This document shows positions 9,198 to 18,479 of a stretch of 64,000 nucleotides of DNA, in pieces. The DNA is taken from positions 2,843,001 to 2,907,000 of the forward strand of contig NZ_JACDXJ010000001.1 of the NCBI RefSeq assembly GCF_013520865.1, read 5' to 3'. Position 1 is the stretch's first letter. Each line of letters opens with the position of its first letter. The notes below the pieces were generated by a model that worked only from the letters and a program-made list of their open reading frames with translations, had not been told where the DNA came from and ran no database searches. The stretch is from Microvirga mediterraneensis. Its GTDB lineage: Bacteria; Pseudomonadota; Alphaproteobacteria; Rhizobiales; Beijerinckiaceae. Made by a program: the position numbers and the translations under genes.

Positions 9198-10352
9198 ATG
9201 CCCCTGTCACCTCGCGAAATGCTCGCGCGTCTCGTTGCCTTCCCGAGTGTTTCGACCAGCAGCAATCTCGACATCATCCACTTCTGCCGAGACTGGCTGA
9301 ACAGTCACGGCGTCGAAAGCCGTCTGGTCATGAGCCCAGAAGGGGACAAGGCGAATCTCTACGCGACGATCGGCCCGCAGGTCGAAGGAGGCGTCGTTCT
9401 ATCCGGCCATACGGACGTGGTGCCGGTGGAGGGACAGAACTGGTCCACCGATCCGTGGACGCTCACCGAGAAGAACGGTCGTCTGTACGGTCGCGGCGCA
9501 ACCGACATGAAGGGCTTCGACGCCCTCGTGCTGGCACTGGTGCCCGAGATGGTGCGCGCGCCTCTCAAGCGGCCCATTCACATTGCCCTGTCCTATGACG
9601 AGGAGATCGCCTGCCGCGGCGCGCCGTCGATGGTGAAGGTGATGGCGGAGACCATCCCGGCGCCGTCCGCCGTGATTGTGGGCGAACCCACCCGCCACGC
9701 GGTGGTGACGGGGCACAAGGCGTCCGTGCAGCTGCGCACCCAGGTGACCGGATACGCCGTCCATTCCAGCCGGATCGATCAGGGCGTGAGCGCCGTCATG
9801 AACGCGGCGCGCCTGATTGCCTGGCATGAGGACGTGATGGAGGAGAACCGGCGGAATGCGGACCCGGCTAATCCGTTCGAGCCGCCTTACACGACGCTGC
9901 ATTGCGGCATGATGGCGGGTGGCAATGCCGCCAACGTGGTCTCGTCGTCCGCATGGTTCTTCAGCGATATCCGGGCGATTCCGACGGAAAGCCCGATGGA
10001 TTATCTCGCCCGCTACGAGTCCTATATCCGCGACGTCGTCGAGCCCCGGATGAAGGCCATCGCGCCCGACACGGGCGTCACGGTCGAACTCATCGCCGAG
10101 GTGCCGGGGCTCAGGCCGGAAGCGGACGGGGCGGCCGAGCGCCTGATGCGGCGCCTCACCGGCGACAACGGAACCCATGTGGTGTCCTATGGGACGGAGG
10201 CCGGTCTGTTCCAGCGCGTCGGCTGGTCGACGGTGGTCTGCGGGCCCGGCGACATTGCGCAGGCTCATCAGCCGGATGAATACATCGAGGTCAGCGAGTT
10301 CCAAGCCGGGGAGGCGATCCTGCGCCGCCTGATCGGGGATCTCTGTGTCTAA
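9198..10352 (+). CDS. argE: acetylornithine deacetylase-like M20 peptidase
   Basis: A 384-residue zinc-dependent M20 hydrolase resembling ArgE, which releases ornithine from N-acetylornithine. Metal and catalytic residues are visible in SGHTDVVP, GRGATDMKGF and SYDEEIACRGA, and the dimerisation domain has TGYAVHSS and the C-terminal His in IAQAHQPDEYI. I chose the ATG at 9198 because AAGGAG (9183-9188) is 9 bases upstream; in-frame ATGs at 9177 and 9189 are poorly placed. It precedes a dipeptide-type ABC importer, so it could also deacylate an imported peptide-like compound. Confidence 0.82.
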   Translation: MPLSPREMLARLVAFPSVSTSSNLDIIHFCRDWLNSHGVESRLVMSPEGDKANLYATIGPQVEGGVVLSGHTDVVPVEGQNWSTDPWTLTEKNGRLYGRGATDMKGFDALVLALVPEMVRAPLKRPIHIALSYDEEIACRGAPSMVKVMAETIPAPSAVIVGEPTRHAVVTGHKASVQLRTQVTGYAVHSSRIDQGVSAVMNAARLIAWHEDVMEENRRNADPANPFEPPYTTLHCGMMAGGNAANVVSSSAWFFSDIRAIPTESPMDYLARYESYIRDVVEPRMKAIAPDTGVTVELIAEVPGLRPEADGAAERLMRRLTGDNGTHVVSYGTEAGLFQRVGWSTVVCGPGDIAQAHQPDEYIEVSEFQAGEAILRRLIGDLCV

Positions 10353-10502
10353 ATGCTGAGCAGGCCGGTCCAAGTCAGGGCTAGACCGTCGGCCACTTTC
10401 CTGCCTAACTTCATGCCCGACGGAAGAAACAACGGGAAATCCGGGCTTCCGACAAAAGAACATCGCGCAAAGACGCGGGACTCCAGAGGAGAATGACACA
10501 AC

Positions 10503-12098
10503 ATGACGATCCGTTCGAAATTTCTCGTCGCGAGCGTCGCGACGCTTATGGCCGGCGTTGCCGTTCCGGCGATGGCCGTGACGTTGCGCTATGCCAACCA
10601 GGGCGATCTGAAATCCCTCGACCCCTATACGGTGAATGAGACGACCACCAACGCCCATCTCGGCCATGTCTATGAGGGCCTGACGAGGCGCGGCAAGGAT
10701 CTGGCCATTCAGCCCAGCCTCGCCGAGCGTTGGGAAATCAGTGAGGATGGCCTGACCTGGCGCTTCTTCCTGCGCAAGGGCGTCAAGTTTCACAACGGCA
10801 ATCCCTTCAACGCCGATGACGTGATCTTCTCGGCGAACCGGGTGCGCGCGCAGGGCTCTAACTTCCAGACCCGGGTGCCGACCAACTCGGAGTGGGTGAA
10901 GGTCGACGATTACACCGTCGACGTGAAGCTCAAGTCGCCCAACCCCATCCTGAACTCCCAGTGGGATACCTGGTACATCCTGGATAAGGAATGGGCCGAG
11001 GCGAACAATGCGGCGTCGCCGACGCCCGCGGCCGCAACGACTCCGAGCTATGCGTCGCTCAATGCCAACGGCACGGGACCATTCAAGATCGAAAGCCATC
11101 AGCCGGGCGTCAAGACTGTCTTCAAAGCCAACAAGGAATGGTGGGACAAAGCCCAGCACAACCTCGACGAGATCGTCTTCACGCCGATCGGCTCCGACGC
11201 CACGCGTGTCGCCGCGCTGCTCTCCGGCGAAGTGGACGTGATCGAGCCCGTTCCGCTGCAGGACATTCAGCGCGTCAACGGCAGCGCCAACGCAAAAGTG
11301 CTGTCCGGGCCTGAACTGCGCACGATCTTCCTCGGCATGGATCAGACACGCGACGAGCTGTTGTTCTCGAATGTCAAAGGCAAGAACCCGTTCAAGGACA
11401 AACGCGTCCGCGAGGCCTTCTACAAGGCCATCGACATCGAAACCATCAAATCCCGCGTCATGCGTGGCATGTCCACGCCTTCCGCACTCATGATCGCGCC
11501 GGATCTCTTCACTTATTCGAAGGATTTCGTGCGTCCGAAATACGATCTCGAAGGCGCCAAGAAACTGCTTGCGGACGCCGGTTACCCGAATGGCTTCGAA
11601 GTCGGCATGGACTGCCCGAACGATCGCTATGTCAACGACGAAGCGATCTGTCAGGCCGTGGTCAGCATGCTGGCTCGCGCCGGCGTCAAGGTGAACCTGA
11701 TGGCCCAGCCGAAGGCTCAGTACTTCGGAAAGGTGCTGAAGTCCGGCAACTACAACACCTCCTTCTATCTGCTTGGATGGACGCCGGGCACGTTCGACAG
11801 CCACAACGTGCTGCATGATATCGAAGGCTGCCGCGACAACCCGCAATCGTCCCGCGGCGAATCGAATCTCGGCAACTTCTGCAACAAGCAGCATGACGAG
11901 CTGACCGACAAGATCCTGGTCGAGAGCAACAAAGACAAGCGCGACCAGATGATCAAGCAGGCCTTCCAGATCACGTTCGACGAATATGGCTACATCCCGC
12001 TGCATCAGCAGGCGCTGGCCTGGGGCGTCTCCAACAAGGTGAAGCTCAGCCAGCGCGCCGACAACTCGGTGCTGCTGTATTGGGCGACGAAAGAGTAG
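10503..12098 (+). CDS. ABC transporter periplasmic substrate-binding protein, peptide family 5
   Basis: A 531-residue periplasmic receptor of the DppA/OppA class. It has a Sec signal peptide (MTIRSKFLVASVATLMAG, cleavage after AMA) and the class-defining stretch near residue 30, LDPYTVNETTTNAHLGHVYEGL. The fold continues through LTWRFFLRKGVKFHNGNPF and VREAFYKAIDIETI. The first gene of a five-gene importer operon, it is followed by two permeases and two ATPases. Ligands in this family include di- and oligopeptides, glutathione and opines; the exact one is not readable here. AGGAG lies 11 bases before the start. Confidence 0.92.
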   Translation: MTIRSKFLVASVATLMAGVAVPAMAVTLRYANQGDLKSLDPYTVNETTTNAHLGHVYEGLTRRGKDLAIQPSLAERWEISEDGLTWRFFLRKGVKFHNGNPFNADDVIFSANRVRAQGSNFQTRVPTNSEWVKVDDYTVDVKLKSPNPILNSQWDTWYILDKEWAEANNAASPTPAAATTPSYASLNANGTGPFKIESHQPGVKTVFKANKEWWDKAQHNLDEIVFTPIGSDATRVAALLSGEVDVIEPVPLQDIQRVNGSANAKVLSGPELRTIFLGMDQTRDELLFSNVKGKNPFKDKRVREAFYKAIDIETIKSRVMRGMSTPSALMIAPDLFTYSKDFVRPKYDLEGAKKLLADAGYPNGFEVGMDCPNDRYVNDEAICQAVVSMLARAGVKVNLMAQPKAQYFGKVLKSGNYNTSFYLLGWTPGTFDSHNVLHDIEGCRDNPQSSRGESNLGNFCNKQHDELTDKILVESNKDKRDQMIKQAFQITFDEYGYIPLHQQALAWGVSNKVKLSQRADNSVLLYWATKE

Positions 12099-12115
12099 TG
12101 CGCGCCTGATCGCTC

Positions 12116-12141
12116 GTCCCGGGCAGAGTGCTGCCCGGGAC
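12116..12141 (+). promoter_or_regulatory. intercistronic stem-loop after the binding-protein gene
   Basis: GTCCCGGGCAG (12116-12126) pairs perfectly with CTGCCCGGGAC (12131-12141) around an AGTG loop. No T-run follows. Such hairpins between binding-protein and permease genes usually protect the upstream mRNA from 3' decay, giving more receptor than membrane components. Confidence 0.7.
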
Positions 12142-12203
12142 AATTCATTGAGAAGGTCTCAGGTGGAGTTTTCGCCGGAGCCTGTGCGATCAAGAGATCA
12201 TAA

Positions 12204-13184
12204 ATGTTTGCTTTTATTATCCGACGTGCCCTTCAGGCCATCGGTGTACTATTCGCCGTCGGGATCATTTCGTTTGCGATGTTCCGCTTTGCAGGCGATC
12301 CGGTCAATCAGATCGTATCGCTCGATACACCGGCTGCGGAGCGGGAGCAGGTCCGTCGCTCCCTTGGCCTTGATGATCCCGTGCCTTTGCAGTTTGTCCG
12401 CTATCTCGCGAAAGCCGCTCAGGGCGATTTCGGAGTTTCCTACCAGTTCCGTCAGCCTGTGGCCGATCTCTTGGCCGAGCGCATGCCGGCAACGCTCGAG
12501 CTGGCGTTGTGCGCCACTCTGTTTGCGACTGGCTTCGGTGTTCTCATGGGCGTCTATTCGGGACTGAAACGGGACAGCGTCCTGGCGAAGGTGTTCCAGA
12601 CGGTTTCGCTTGTCGGCATCTCGCTTCCGACCTTCCTGATCGGCATTCTGCTGATCTACCTTTTCTCTGTCACCCTCGGTTGGCTCCCGTCCTATGGGCG
12701 AGGCGACACCGTGCGGATCGGCTGGTGGTCGACCGGACTTCTCACCCTGTCGGGTCTGAAGGCGCTCATCATGCCGTCGATCACACTCGGCCTGTTCCAG
12801 ATGACGCTGATCATGCGCATCGTCCGGGCCGAGATGCTCGAAGTGCTGCGCACCGATTACATCAAGTTCGCGCGGGCGAGGGGGCTGACGACACGGGCCA
12901 TCCATTTCGGACATGCGCTCAAGAACACCCTGGTGCCGGTCATCACCATCGTGGGCCTGCAGTTCGGCTCAGTGATCGCCTTCGCGATCATCACGGAGAC
13001 CGTGTTCCAGTGGCCGGGCATGGGTCTGCTGTTCGTCCAGGCCGTGCAGAACGTCGACATCCCGATCATGGCCGCTTACCTCATGCTCGTGGCGCTCATC
13101 TTCGTGGCGATCAATCTCGCGGTCGATATTCTCTACACCATCGTCGATCCTCGCCTGAGGACGTCGATCCGGCAGCCGGCCTGA
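12204..13184 (+). CDS. peptide ABC transporter permease, DppB type
   Basis: A 326-residue inner-membrane permease with six transmembrane segments. It has the typical N-terminus (FIIRRALQAIGVLFAVGIISFAMFRFAGDP) and the EAA-type cytoplasmic loop that docks with the ATPase (AEMLEVLRTDYIKFARARGL). It ends VDILYTIVDPRLR as DppB proteins do. It pairs with the next permease, 10 bases downstream. The ribosome site before the ATG at 12204 is weak, which fits lower expression than the binding protein. Confidence 0.93.
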   Translation: MFAFIIRRALQAIGVLFAVGIISFAMFRFAGDPVNQIVSLDTPAAEREQVRRSLGLDDPVPLQFVRYLAKAAQGDFGVSYQFRQPVADLLAERMPATLELALCATLFATGFGVLMGVYSGLKRDSVLAKVFQTVSLVGISLPTFLIGILLIYLFSVTLGWLPSYGRGDTVRIGWWSTGLLTLSGLKALIMPSITLGLFQMTLIMRIVRAEMLEVLRTDYIKFARARGLTTRAIHFGHALKNTLVPVITIVGLQFGSVIAFAIITETVFQWPGMGLLFVQAVQNVDIPIMAAYLMLVALIFVAINLAVDILYTIVDPRLRTSIRQPA

Positions 13185-13194
13185 GGAGGCAGAG

Positions 13195-14148
13195 ATGGCG
13201 GAAGCAATTCAAGCGGCGCCCGCGCCTCGATCGCAGCCGATGTCATGGGCCGGCCGCTTTCTCGACAGCGACGTCTGGGCCAGCTTCAAGCGGTCCAAGC
13301 TGACGATGGCGGCAGCCTTCCTGACATTCCTGTTCATGGCGGCCGCCGTTCTGGCCGGCCTTGCGCCGCGGGATCCGTTCGATCCGGCGCAGCTCGACCT
13401 GCTGAACAGCCGTCTGCCGCCGCTCTGGGATGCGGAAGGGCAGGCGCCCTTCCTGCTCGGCACGGACGAGCAGGGCCGCGACATCTTCTCGGCCATTCTC
13501 TACGGCCTGCGGATCTCGCTCGCCGTCGGCTTCCTGGGCGTCGCCTTCTCGGCCACGCTCGGCATCGCGCTCGGCCTCATCGCGGGTTATGTAGGCGGTA
13601 CCACGGACGTGATCATCATGCGCGTCGCCGACGTGCAGCTCACATTCCCGGCGATTCTCATCGCTCTGCTCGTCGACGGCGTAGTGAAATCCGTGCTCGG
13701 GGGGCAGCTCGACGGCGTGACGACTCTGTCCGTGCTCGTCTTCTCCATCGGCCTGAGCTTCTGGGTGCAGTATGCGCGCACGGTGCGCGGCTCCGTGATG
13801 GTGGAGAAGAACAAGGACTACATCGCCGCCGCGAAGCTCATCGGCCTGCCGGCGCCGGTGATCATGTTCCGGCACGTCCTGCCCAATGTGCTGGGTCCCG
13901 TGCTCGTCATAGCCACGATCAACCTCGCGCTCGCGATCATCACCGAGGCGACCCTGTCCTTCCTCGGCACCGGCATGCCGGAGACGATGCCCTCGCTCGG
14001 CACCCTCATCCGCATCGGCAACAATTACCTGTTCTCCGGCGAGTGGTGGATCATTGCCTTCCCGGGCGTCGCCCTGGCGCTGCTGGTGCTCGCCATCAAC
14101 CTCCTGGGCGATTGGTTGCGCGACGCGCTCAATCCGAAGCTGCGATGA
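13195..14148 (+). CDS. peptide ABC transporter permease, DppC type
   Basis: A 317-residue partner permease. The N-terminal cytoplasmic part is followed by the DppC/OppC hallmark LLGTDEQGRDIFSAILYGLRISL, the EAA-loop (KDYIAAAKLIGLPAPVIMFRHVLPN), and a final helix before LGDWLRDALNPKLR. GGAGG about 10 bases before the ATG at 13195 supports the start. Its stop overlaps an ATG of the next frame (ATGA at 14145-14148), showing tight coupling to the ATPase genes. Confidence 0.93.
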   Translation: MAEAIQAAPAPRSQPMSWAGRFLDSDVWASFKRSKLTMAAAFLTFLFMAAAVLAGLAPRDPFDPAQLDLLNSRLPPLWDAEGQAPFLLGTDEQGRDIFSAILYGLRISLAVGFLGVAFSATLGIALGLIAGYVGGTTDVIIMRVADVQLTFPAILIALLVDGVVKSVLGGQLDGVTTLSVLVFSIGLSFWVQYARTVRGSVMVEKNKDYIAAAKLIGLPAPVIMFRHVLPNVLGPVLVIATINLALAIITEATLSFLGTGMPETMPSLGTLIRIGNNYLFSGEWWIIAFPGVALALLVLAINLLGDWLRDALNPKLR

Positions 14149-14159
14149 GAGGATCGCTC

Positions 14160-15152
14160 ATGGCTCAACCTGTCCTCTCCGTCCGCGACCTGCGGGTCGA
14201 GTTCGTCACCCGGCGCGGCATCCTGAAGGCCATCGACGGTATTTCGTTCGACATCGCCAAGGGCGAGGTCCTCGGCGTCGTCGGTGAATCAGGCGCCGGC
14301 AAATCGGTGACGGGCTCTGCCGTCATCGGCCTCATCGATCCGCCCGGACAGATCGCCGGCGGCGAGGTTCTCCTGTCGGGGCTTCGCATCGACAATCTGC
14401 CGCCGGAAGAGATGCGCAAGGTGCGCGGCAAGCGCATCGGCATGATCTTCCAGGACCCGCTCACCAGCCTGAACCCCCTCTACCGGGTCAGCGAGCAACT
14501 CGTCGAGACCATCCGCACACATACGAATCTCTCGGCCTCGGCTGCGCGAAAACGCGCCATCGACCTTCTGGCCGAGGTCGGCATTCCGGCGCCGGACAAG
14601 CGGATCGACAGCTACCCGCACGAGTTCTCGGGCGGCATGCGCCAGCGCGTCGTCATCGCGCTCGCCCTGTGTGCCGAGCCGGAGCTCATCATCGCCGACG
14701 AACCGACGACCGCCCTCGATGTGTCGGTTCAGGCGCAGATTATCGCGTTGCTGAAGCGGCTCGGGCGCGAGCACGGCACGGCCATCATGCTGGTCACGCA
14801 CGACATGGGCGTGATCGCCGAAACGGCCGACCGGGTCGCCGTCATGTATGCGGGCCGCATCGCGGAGATCGGGCCCGTGCGCGAAGTCGTGCAGAGCCCG
14901 CTCCATCCTTATGCCAAGGGGCTGATGGGCGCGATCCCGTCTCTCGAGAACGATACGGATCGCCTCGTGCAGATTCCCGGCTCCATGCCGCGCCTTTCGG
15001 CCATTCCGCCCGGATGCGCCTTCAATCCGCGCTGCCCTTATGTGTTCGACCGCTGTCGGGTCGAACGGCCCGAGCCCGTCCAGCACAGCGAGCATCGCGT
15101 CGCCTGCCATCTCTACGATCAATCTTCCGTCCGCTCGGAGGCCGTCGCGTGA
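14160..15152 (+). CDS. peptide ABC transporter ATP-binding protein, DppD type
   Basis: A 330-residue ATPase. Walker A GESGAGKS, signature FSGGMRQR, Walker [14 protein letters not shown] and the switch His in VTHDMGV are all intact. The C-terminal oligopeptide-transporter extension carries clustered cysteines ([14 protein letters not shown] ... CHLY), which bind a metal cluster in studied relatives. I prefer the ATG at 14160 with AGAGGA 6-7 bases upstream over the ATG at 14145 that overlaps the previous stop. Confidence 0.93.
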   Translation: MAQPVLSVRDLRVEFVTRRGILKAIDGISFDIAKGEVLGVVGESGAGKSVTGSAVIGLIDPPGQIAGGEVLLSGLRIDNLPPEEMRKVRGKRIGMIFQDPLTSLNPLYRVSEQLVETIRTHTNLSASAARKRAIDLLAEVGIPAPDKRIDSYPHEFSGGMRQRVVIALALCAEPELIIADEPTTALDVSVQAQIIALLKRLGREHGTAIMLVTHDMGVIAETADRVAVMYAGRIAEIGPVREVVQSPLHPYAKGLMGAIPSLENDTDRLVQIPGSMPRLSAIPPGCAFNPRCPYVFDRCRVERPEPVQHSEHRVACHLYDQSSVRSEAVA

Positions 15153-16153
15153 CCGAGAACTCTTACGTCGAAGTCAAAAACCTGCGCCGCGTGTTCGACG
15201 TCTCCAGGCCCTGGCTCAACCGGGTCCTCGAGGGTGGTGAGAAGCAGTACCTGAAGGCGGTCGACGGTGTCTCCTTCAGCATCGCCAAGGGCGAGACCTT
15301 TGCCCTCGTCGGCGAGTCCGGGTCTGGCAAGTCGACGGTGGCCCGTATGGTCGTCGGCCTCCTGCCGCCCACGAGCGGGGAGGTGATGATCGACGGCGTG
15401 TCCATGTCGAGCAGGGCCGCTTCCACCGAGCGCCAGCGCCTGCGACGGCGCATCCAGATGATCTTCCAGGATCCCTATGCCAGCCTCAATCCCCGCTGGC
15501 AGGTCGACCGCATCGTCGCCGAGCCGATCCGCGCCTTCAATCTGATCGGTAGCGAGAAAGACATCGCCGACCGGGTGGGCGAGCTCCTATCGCTGGTGGG
15601 ATTGCATCCGGCGGACGGTCGGAAATATCCGCATGAATTCTCCGGAGGCCAGCGCCAGCGCATCGCGATCGCGCGCGCGCTCGCGTCCAATGCGGAGTTC
15701 ATCGTCTGCGACGAGCCGACTTCCGCCTTGGACGTGTCCGTCCAGGCACAGATCCTGAACCTCATGCGCGACCTGCAGGATCGCCTGGGGCTGACCTACC
15801 TGTTCATCAGCCACAACCTCGCCGTGGTGCGCCATATGGCGAGCCGCATCGGCGTGATGTATCTCGGGCGCATCGTCGAGATCTCCAACGGCCGAGAACT
15901 TTTCGCCCATCCGAAGCATCCCTATACCCGCATGCTGCTGGATGCGGTGCCGGACGTGGGCATGACGGGACGCCAGCGCATCCCCGTTCAGGGCGAGATC
16001 CCGAACCCGATCAATCCGCCGAGCGGCTGCACCTTCAATCCGCGCTGTCCCTTCGCCAACGACCGCTGCCGGGCAGAGATCCCGCCTCTGGTCGGAGGCG
16101 TGGCCTGCCACGCGATCCATGAGGGGCGTCTGTCAATCGACGCGGCGGCGTGA
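15149..16153 (+). CDS. peptide ABC transporter ATP-binding protein, DppF type
   Basis: The second ATPase of the importer, 334 residues. Walker A GESGSGKS, signature FSGGQRQR, Walker B FIVCDEPTSALD and the switch His in SHNLAVV are intact. The C-terminal CTFNPRCPFANDRC cluster matches the paired ATPase. The start is a GTG at 15149 whose last bases are the TGA of the preceding gene (GTGA), so translation is coupled. A palindromic repeat copy follows 19 bases after the stop. Confidence 0.93.
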   Translation: MTENSYVEVKNLRRVFDVSRPWLNRVLEGGEKQYLKAVDGVSFSIAKGETFALVGESGSGKSTVARMVVGLLPPTSGEVMIDGVSMSSRAASTERQRLRRRIQMIFQDPYASLNPRWQVDRIVAEPIRAFNLIGSEKDIADRVGELLSLVGLHPADGRKYPHEFSGGQRQRIAIARALASNAEFIVCDEPTSALDVSVQAQILNLMRDLQDRLGLTYLFISHNLAVVRHMASRIGVMYLGRIVEISNGRELFAHPKHPYTRMLLDAVPDVGMTGRQRIPVQGEIPNPINPPSGCTFNPRCPFANDRCRAEIPPLVGGVACHAIHEGRLSIDAAA

Positions 16154-16172
16154 GGGGTAGGATACCCACCAT

Positions 16173-16261
16173 GTCATAGCCGGCCTTGTGGCGGCTGTCT
16201 CACTTCGGTGAGGCACGACGGTTCAATTAACCGGGATCATCGGAATAAGGACTGTGATGAC
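16173..16261. repeat. dispersed palindromic repeat, copy 1 (diverged)
   Basis: This ~89-base element starts GTCATAGCCGGCCTTGTG and ends ACTGTGATGAC. It aligns end to end with copies at 42483-42572 and 50144-50231: a GTCATGGCCGG...CCGGCCAT palindrome at the left and a GGATCAC...GTGATGAC palindrome at the right. This copy has decayed arms and sits downstream of the ABC operon, where it may act in transcript termination or mRNA protection. Confidence 0.65.
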
Positions 16262-16305
16262 ATAGAGTTCGGCTCTGAGGCCAAGCTTCCCAGTCGTCAA
16301 AATAG

Positions 16306-16318
16306 TTGACTCAGTCAA
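16306..16318. promoter_or_regulatory. 13-bp palindrome, probable MarR operator
   Basis: TTGACT-C-AGTCAA is a perfect inverted repeat 36 bases before the start of the MarR-GNAT gene. It includes a TTGACT that could be a -35 element, so regulator binding would block transcription. Autoregulation through such a site is usual for MarR proteins; it is inferred here. Confidence 0.55.
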
Positions 16319-16353
16319 TCATCTGCAGGATTCTCCTCGGCAGGGAGGCGGTC

Positions 16354-17292
16354 ATGTCTCACATGCCGAATGTGCCGACGAACGAGCAGATCGAGAAGGT
16401 GAGGAGCTTCAACCGCTTCTACACGCGTCATATCGGTCTTTTGAACGAGGGGCTGCTGGAAAGCGCATTCTCGCTCACGGAAGCGCGGGTGCTCTACGAG
16501 CTGGCCCATCGCCATCCGGTAACGGCCGCCGACCTGGGACGGGACCTCGGGCTCGATGCCGGCTATCTCAGCCGTCTGCTCAAAAGGTTCGACGCTAAGG
16601 GCCTGCTCCGGCGCACTCCTTCTCAGGACGACCGGCGCCAGCTTCTTCTGTCCCTGACGGAGGAGGGCATCGCCGCATTCGCGCCGCTGAACCAGGCATC
16701 CGCGACCCAGGTGGCTGCCATGCTGTCGGAACTCTTGCCCGGCGATCGGGAGCGGCTCGTTCAGTCCATGGCCACGGTCGAGCGTCTGGTCGGGAATGGG
16801 GCGACATCCGATCCTTCCTACAATCTGCGTCCGCACCGGATCGGGGATATCGGGTGGATCGCGTACCGGCAGGGGCTTCTCTACGCCCAGGAATACGGTT
16901 GGGATGAAAGCTTCGAGGCGTTGGTAGCGGAGATCGCCGCTTCCTTCGTCAGGAATTTCGACCCGCGATGGGAGCGCTGCTGGATTGCCGAACGCCATGG
17001 AGAGATCATCGGCAGCGTCTTTCTCGTGCGCTCGTCCGATGAGGTCGCGAAGCTCCGGCTGCTCTATGTGGAGCCTTCCGCGAGGGGGCTCGGCCTCGGA
17101 CGCCGTCTGGTCGACGAATGCATCGGCTTCGCCAGGGAGAAGGGCTATAGGACGCTGACCCTGTGGACCAACGATGTGCTCGTTGCGGCGTGCGGCATCT
17201 ATCGAGCGGCGGGCTTCAGGCTGGTGAAGGAAGAGGCGCATCATTCCTTCGGGAAGGACCTCGTCGGGCAGACCTGGGATCTCGACCTGTGA
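16354..17292 (+). CDS. MarR-type regulator fused to a GNAT acetyltransferase
   Basis: A 312-residue two-domain protein. Residues ~1-145 form a MarR winged helix (LTEARVLYELAHR, then the recognition helix in LDAGYLSRLLKRFDAKGLL and the wing SQDDRRQLLLSLT). Residues ~155-312 are a GNAT N-acetyltransferase with the acetyl-CoA loop EPSARGLGLGRRLVDE. I chose the ATG at 16354 (AGGGAGG 5 bases upstream) over 16306, which lies in the palindrome. It overlaps the next gene, an exporter, by GTGA. A ligand-sensing repressor that also modifies its ligand is a reasonable guess. Confidence 0.88.
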   Translation: MSHMPNVPTNEQIEKVRSFNRFYTRHIGLLNEGLLESAFSLTEARVLYELAHRHPVTAADLGRDLGLDAGYLSRLLKRFDAKGLLRRTPSQDDRRQLLLSLTEEGIAAFAPLNQASATQVAAMLSELLPGDRERLVQSMATVERLVGNGATSDPSYNLRPHRIGDIGWIAYRQGLLYAQEYGWDESFEALVAEIAASFVRNFDPRWERCWIAERHGEIIGSVFLVRSSDEVAKLRLLYVEPSARGLGLGRRLVDECIGFAREKGYRTLTLWTNDVLVAACGIYRAAGFRLVKEEAHHSFGKDLVGQTWDLDL

Positions 17293-18176
17293 GACGGCAG
17301 GAGAGGCTTGCCCTTGCGGCGGCCGCCGCGACGGGCGTCCAGGTCGGCGCCGCCATGGTCGCGACGCGCTTCGTGGTCCAGGATATCGGCCCGGCATCGC
17401 TGGCTTTCCTACGCTACGCCATCGCTGTTCTCTGCCTCGTCCCGCCCTTGCTGATGAGCGCGCGGGTTCGGTTCGCCATCCGCGACCTCATGGTCGTCTT
17501 GGGCCTCGGCATCGTGCAGTTCGGTATTTTGATTGCGCTCTTGAACCTCGGACTCCGGTTCATCTCGTCCACCCGGGCAGCTCTCTTGTTCGCGACCTTT
17601 CCGCTGATGACCATGATCATCGCGGCGTTTCTAGGCCGGGAAGATCTCAGCCGTGCGAAAGTCGCAGGCGTCGTCCTGACGATCGTCGGCGTCGGGATGG
17701 CGTTGGGCGAGCGGCTGATCGTGCAAAGCGCAATCGAGGAATGGATCGGAGCCCTGCTGGTGCTCGCCGCTGCCCTGTGCGGCGCCATATGCTCGGTGCT
17801 CTACCGCCCCTATCTCGCCCGCTATCCGACTCTGCCCGTCGGGGCCTGGGCCATGCTGGCCTCGGTCATGTTCCTGGCAGCACCCGCCGGTGTGGAAGGG
17901 CTCTTCACCGAAGAACCGCGTCTAGGTCCATCAGGCTGGATCGCTGTTCTGTTCATCGGCCTGTCGAGCGGGATCGGTTACGTGCTCTGGCTTTGGGCGC
18001 TCAAGAACACCACTCCGACCCGAGTCACGGTGTTCCTCTCACTGAGCCCGATCACGGCGGCATTGCTCGGTATCTGGTTTCTCGGCGAGCCCTTGACGGC
18101 TGGCGTTTTGCTGGGACTTGCCGGTGTCGCGGCCGGGCTTTGGCTTGCGACCAGGAACCCACGGGCTCTCGGGTAA
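17289..18176 (+). CDS. DMT superfamily (EamA) exporter
   Basis: A 295-residue membrane protein with about ten hydrophobic helices in two repeated halves, typical of EamA transporters. Features include ASLAFLRYAIAVLCLVPP, STRAALLFATFPLMTMIIA and the second-half copy LSPITAALLGIWFLGEPLT. Its GTG start at 17289 overlaps the TGA of the MarR-GNAT gene, so the two are translated together. The substrate is unknown; the coupled regulator suggests an inducible efflux or metabolite export function. Confidence 0.85.
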   Translation: MRRQERLALAAAAATGVQVGAAMVATRFVVQDIGPASLAFLRYAIAVLCLVPPLLMSARVRFAIRDLMVVLGLGIVQFGILIALLNLGLRFISSTRAALLFATFPLMTMIIAAFLGREDLSRAKVAGVVLTIVGVGMALGERLIVQSAIEEWIGALLVLAAALCGAICSVLYRPYLARYPTLPVGAWAMLASVMFLAAPAGVEGLFTEEPRLGPSGWIAVLFIGLSSGIGYVLWLWALKNTTPTRVTVFLSLSPITAALLGIWFLGEPLTAGVLLGLAGVAAGLWLATRNPRALG

Positions 18177-18479
18177 CGGCCATGCACCCTCAACGACACT
18201 TGCCGCTTCGGAGCATCCAGGATGGCATCAGGTGTCAGGCGCTGCTTGAGGTGATGAAGATTAACATGGTGATAATGTCGGGATTGGCCAGTAAAACATC
18301 ATAAATCGACGCAACTAGTAGATTCATAGCGTAGCTTTATCGAAGCTGTGCCTTATTCAAGTGCGACAATCACAACTCTGTGTGGTGGAATTAGCTTTGG
18401 AAACGATCTGCTCTGTGCGCGTTTAGTCTCTGTCTTACATGGCGAACAGCCACCCTCAACGAAAGCACTGGAGACACTG
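18177..18479. other. 303-base gene-free stretch
   Basis: This is AT-richer than its surroundings. I see no credible gene or clear terminator. Its right part must hold the promoter and leader of the secreted protein at 18480. Confidence 0.5.

Noticed and set aside
9399..12143. 914-aa open frame opposite argE and the binding-protein gene
   Set aside because: Antisense shadow with the same biased composition.
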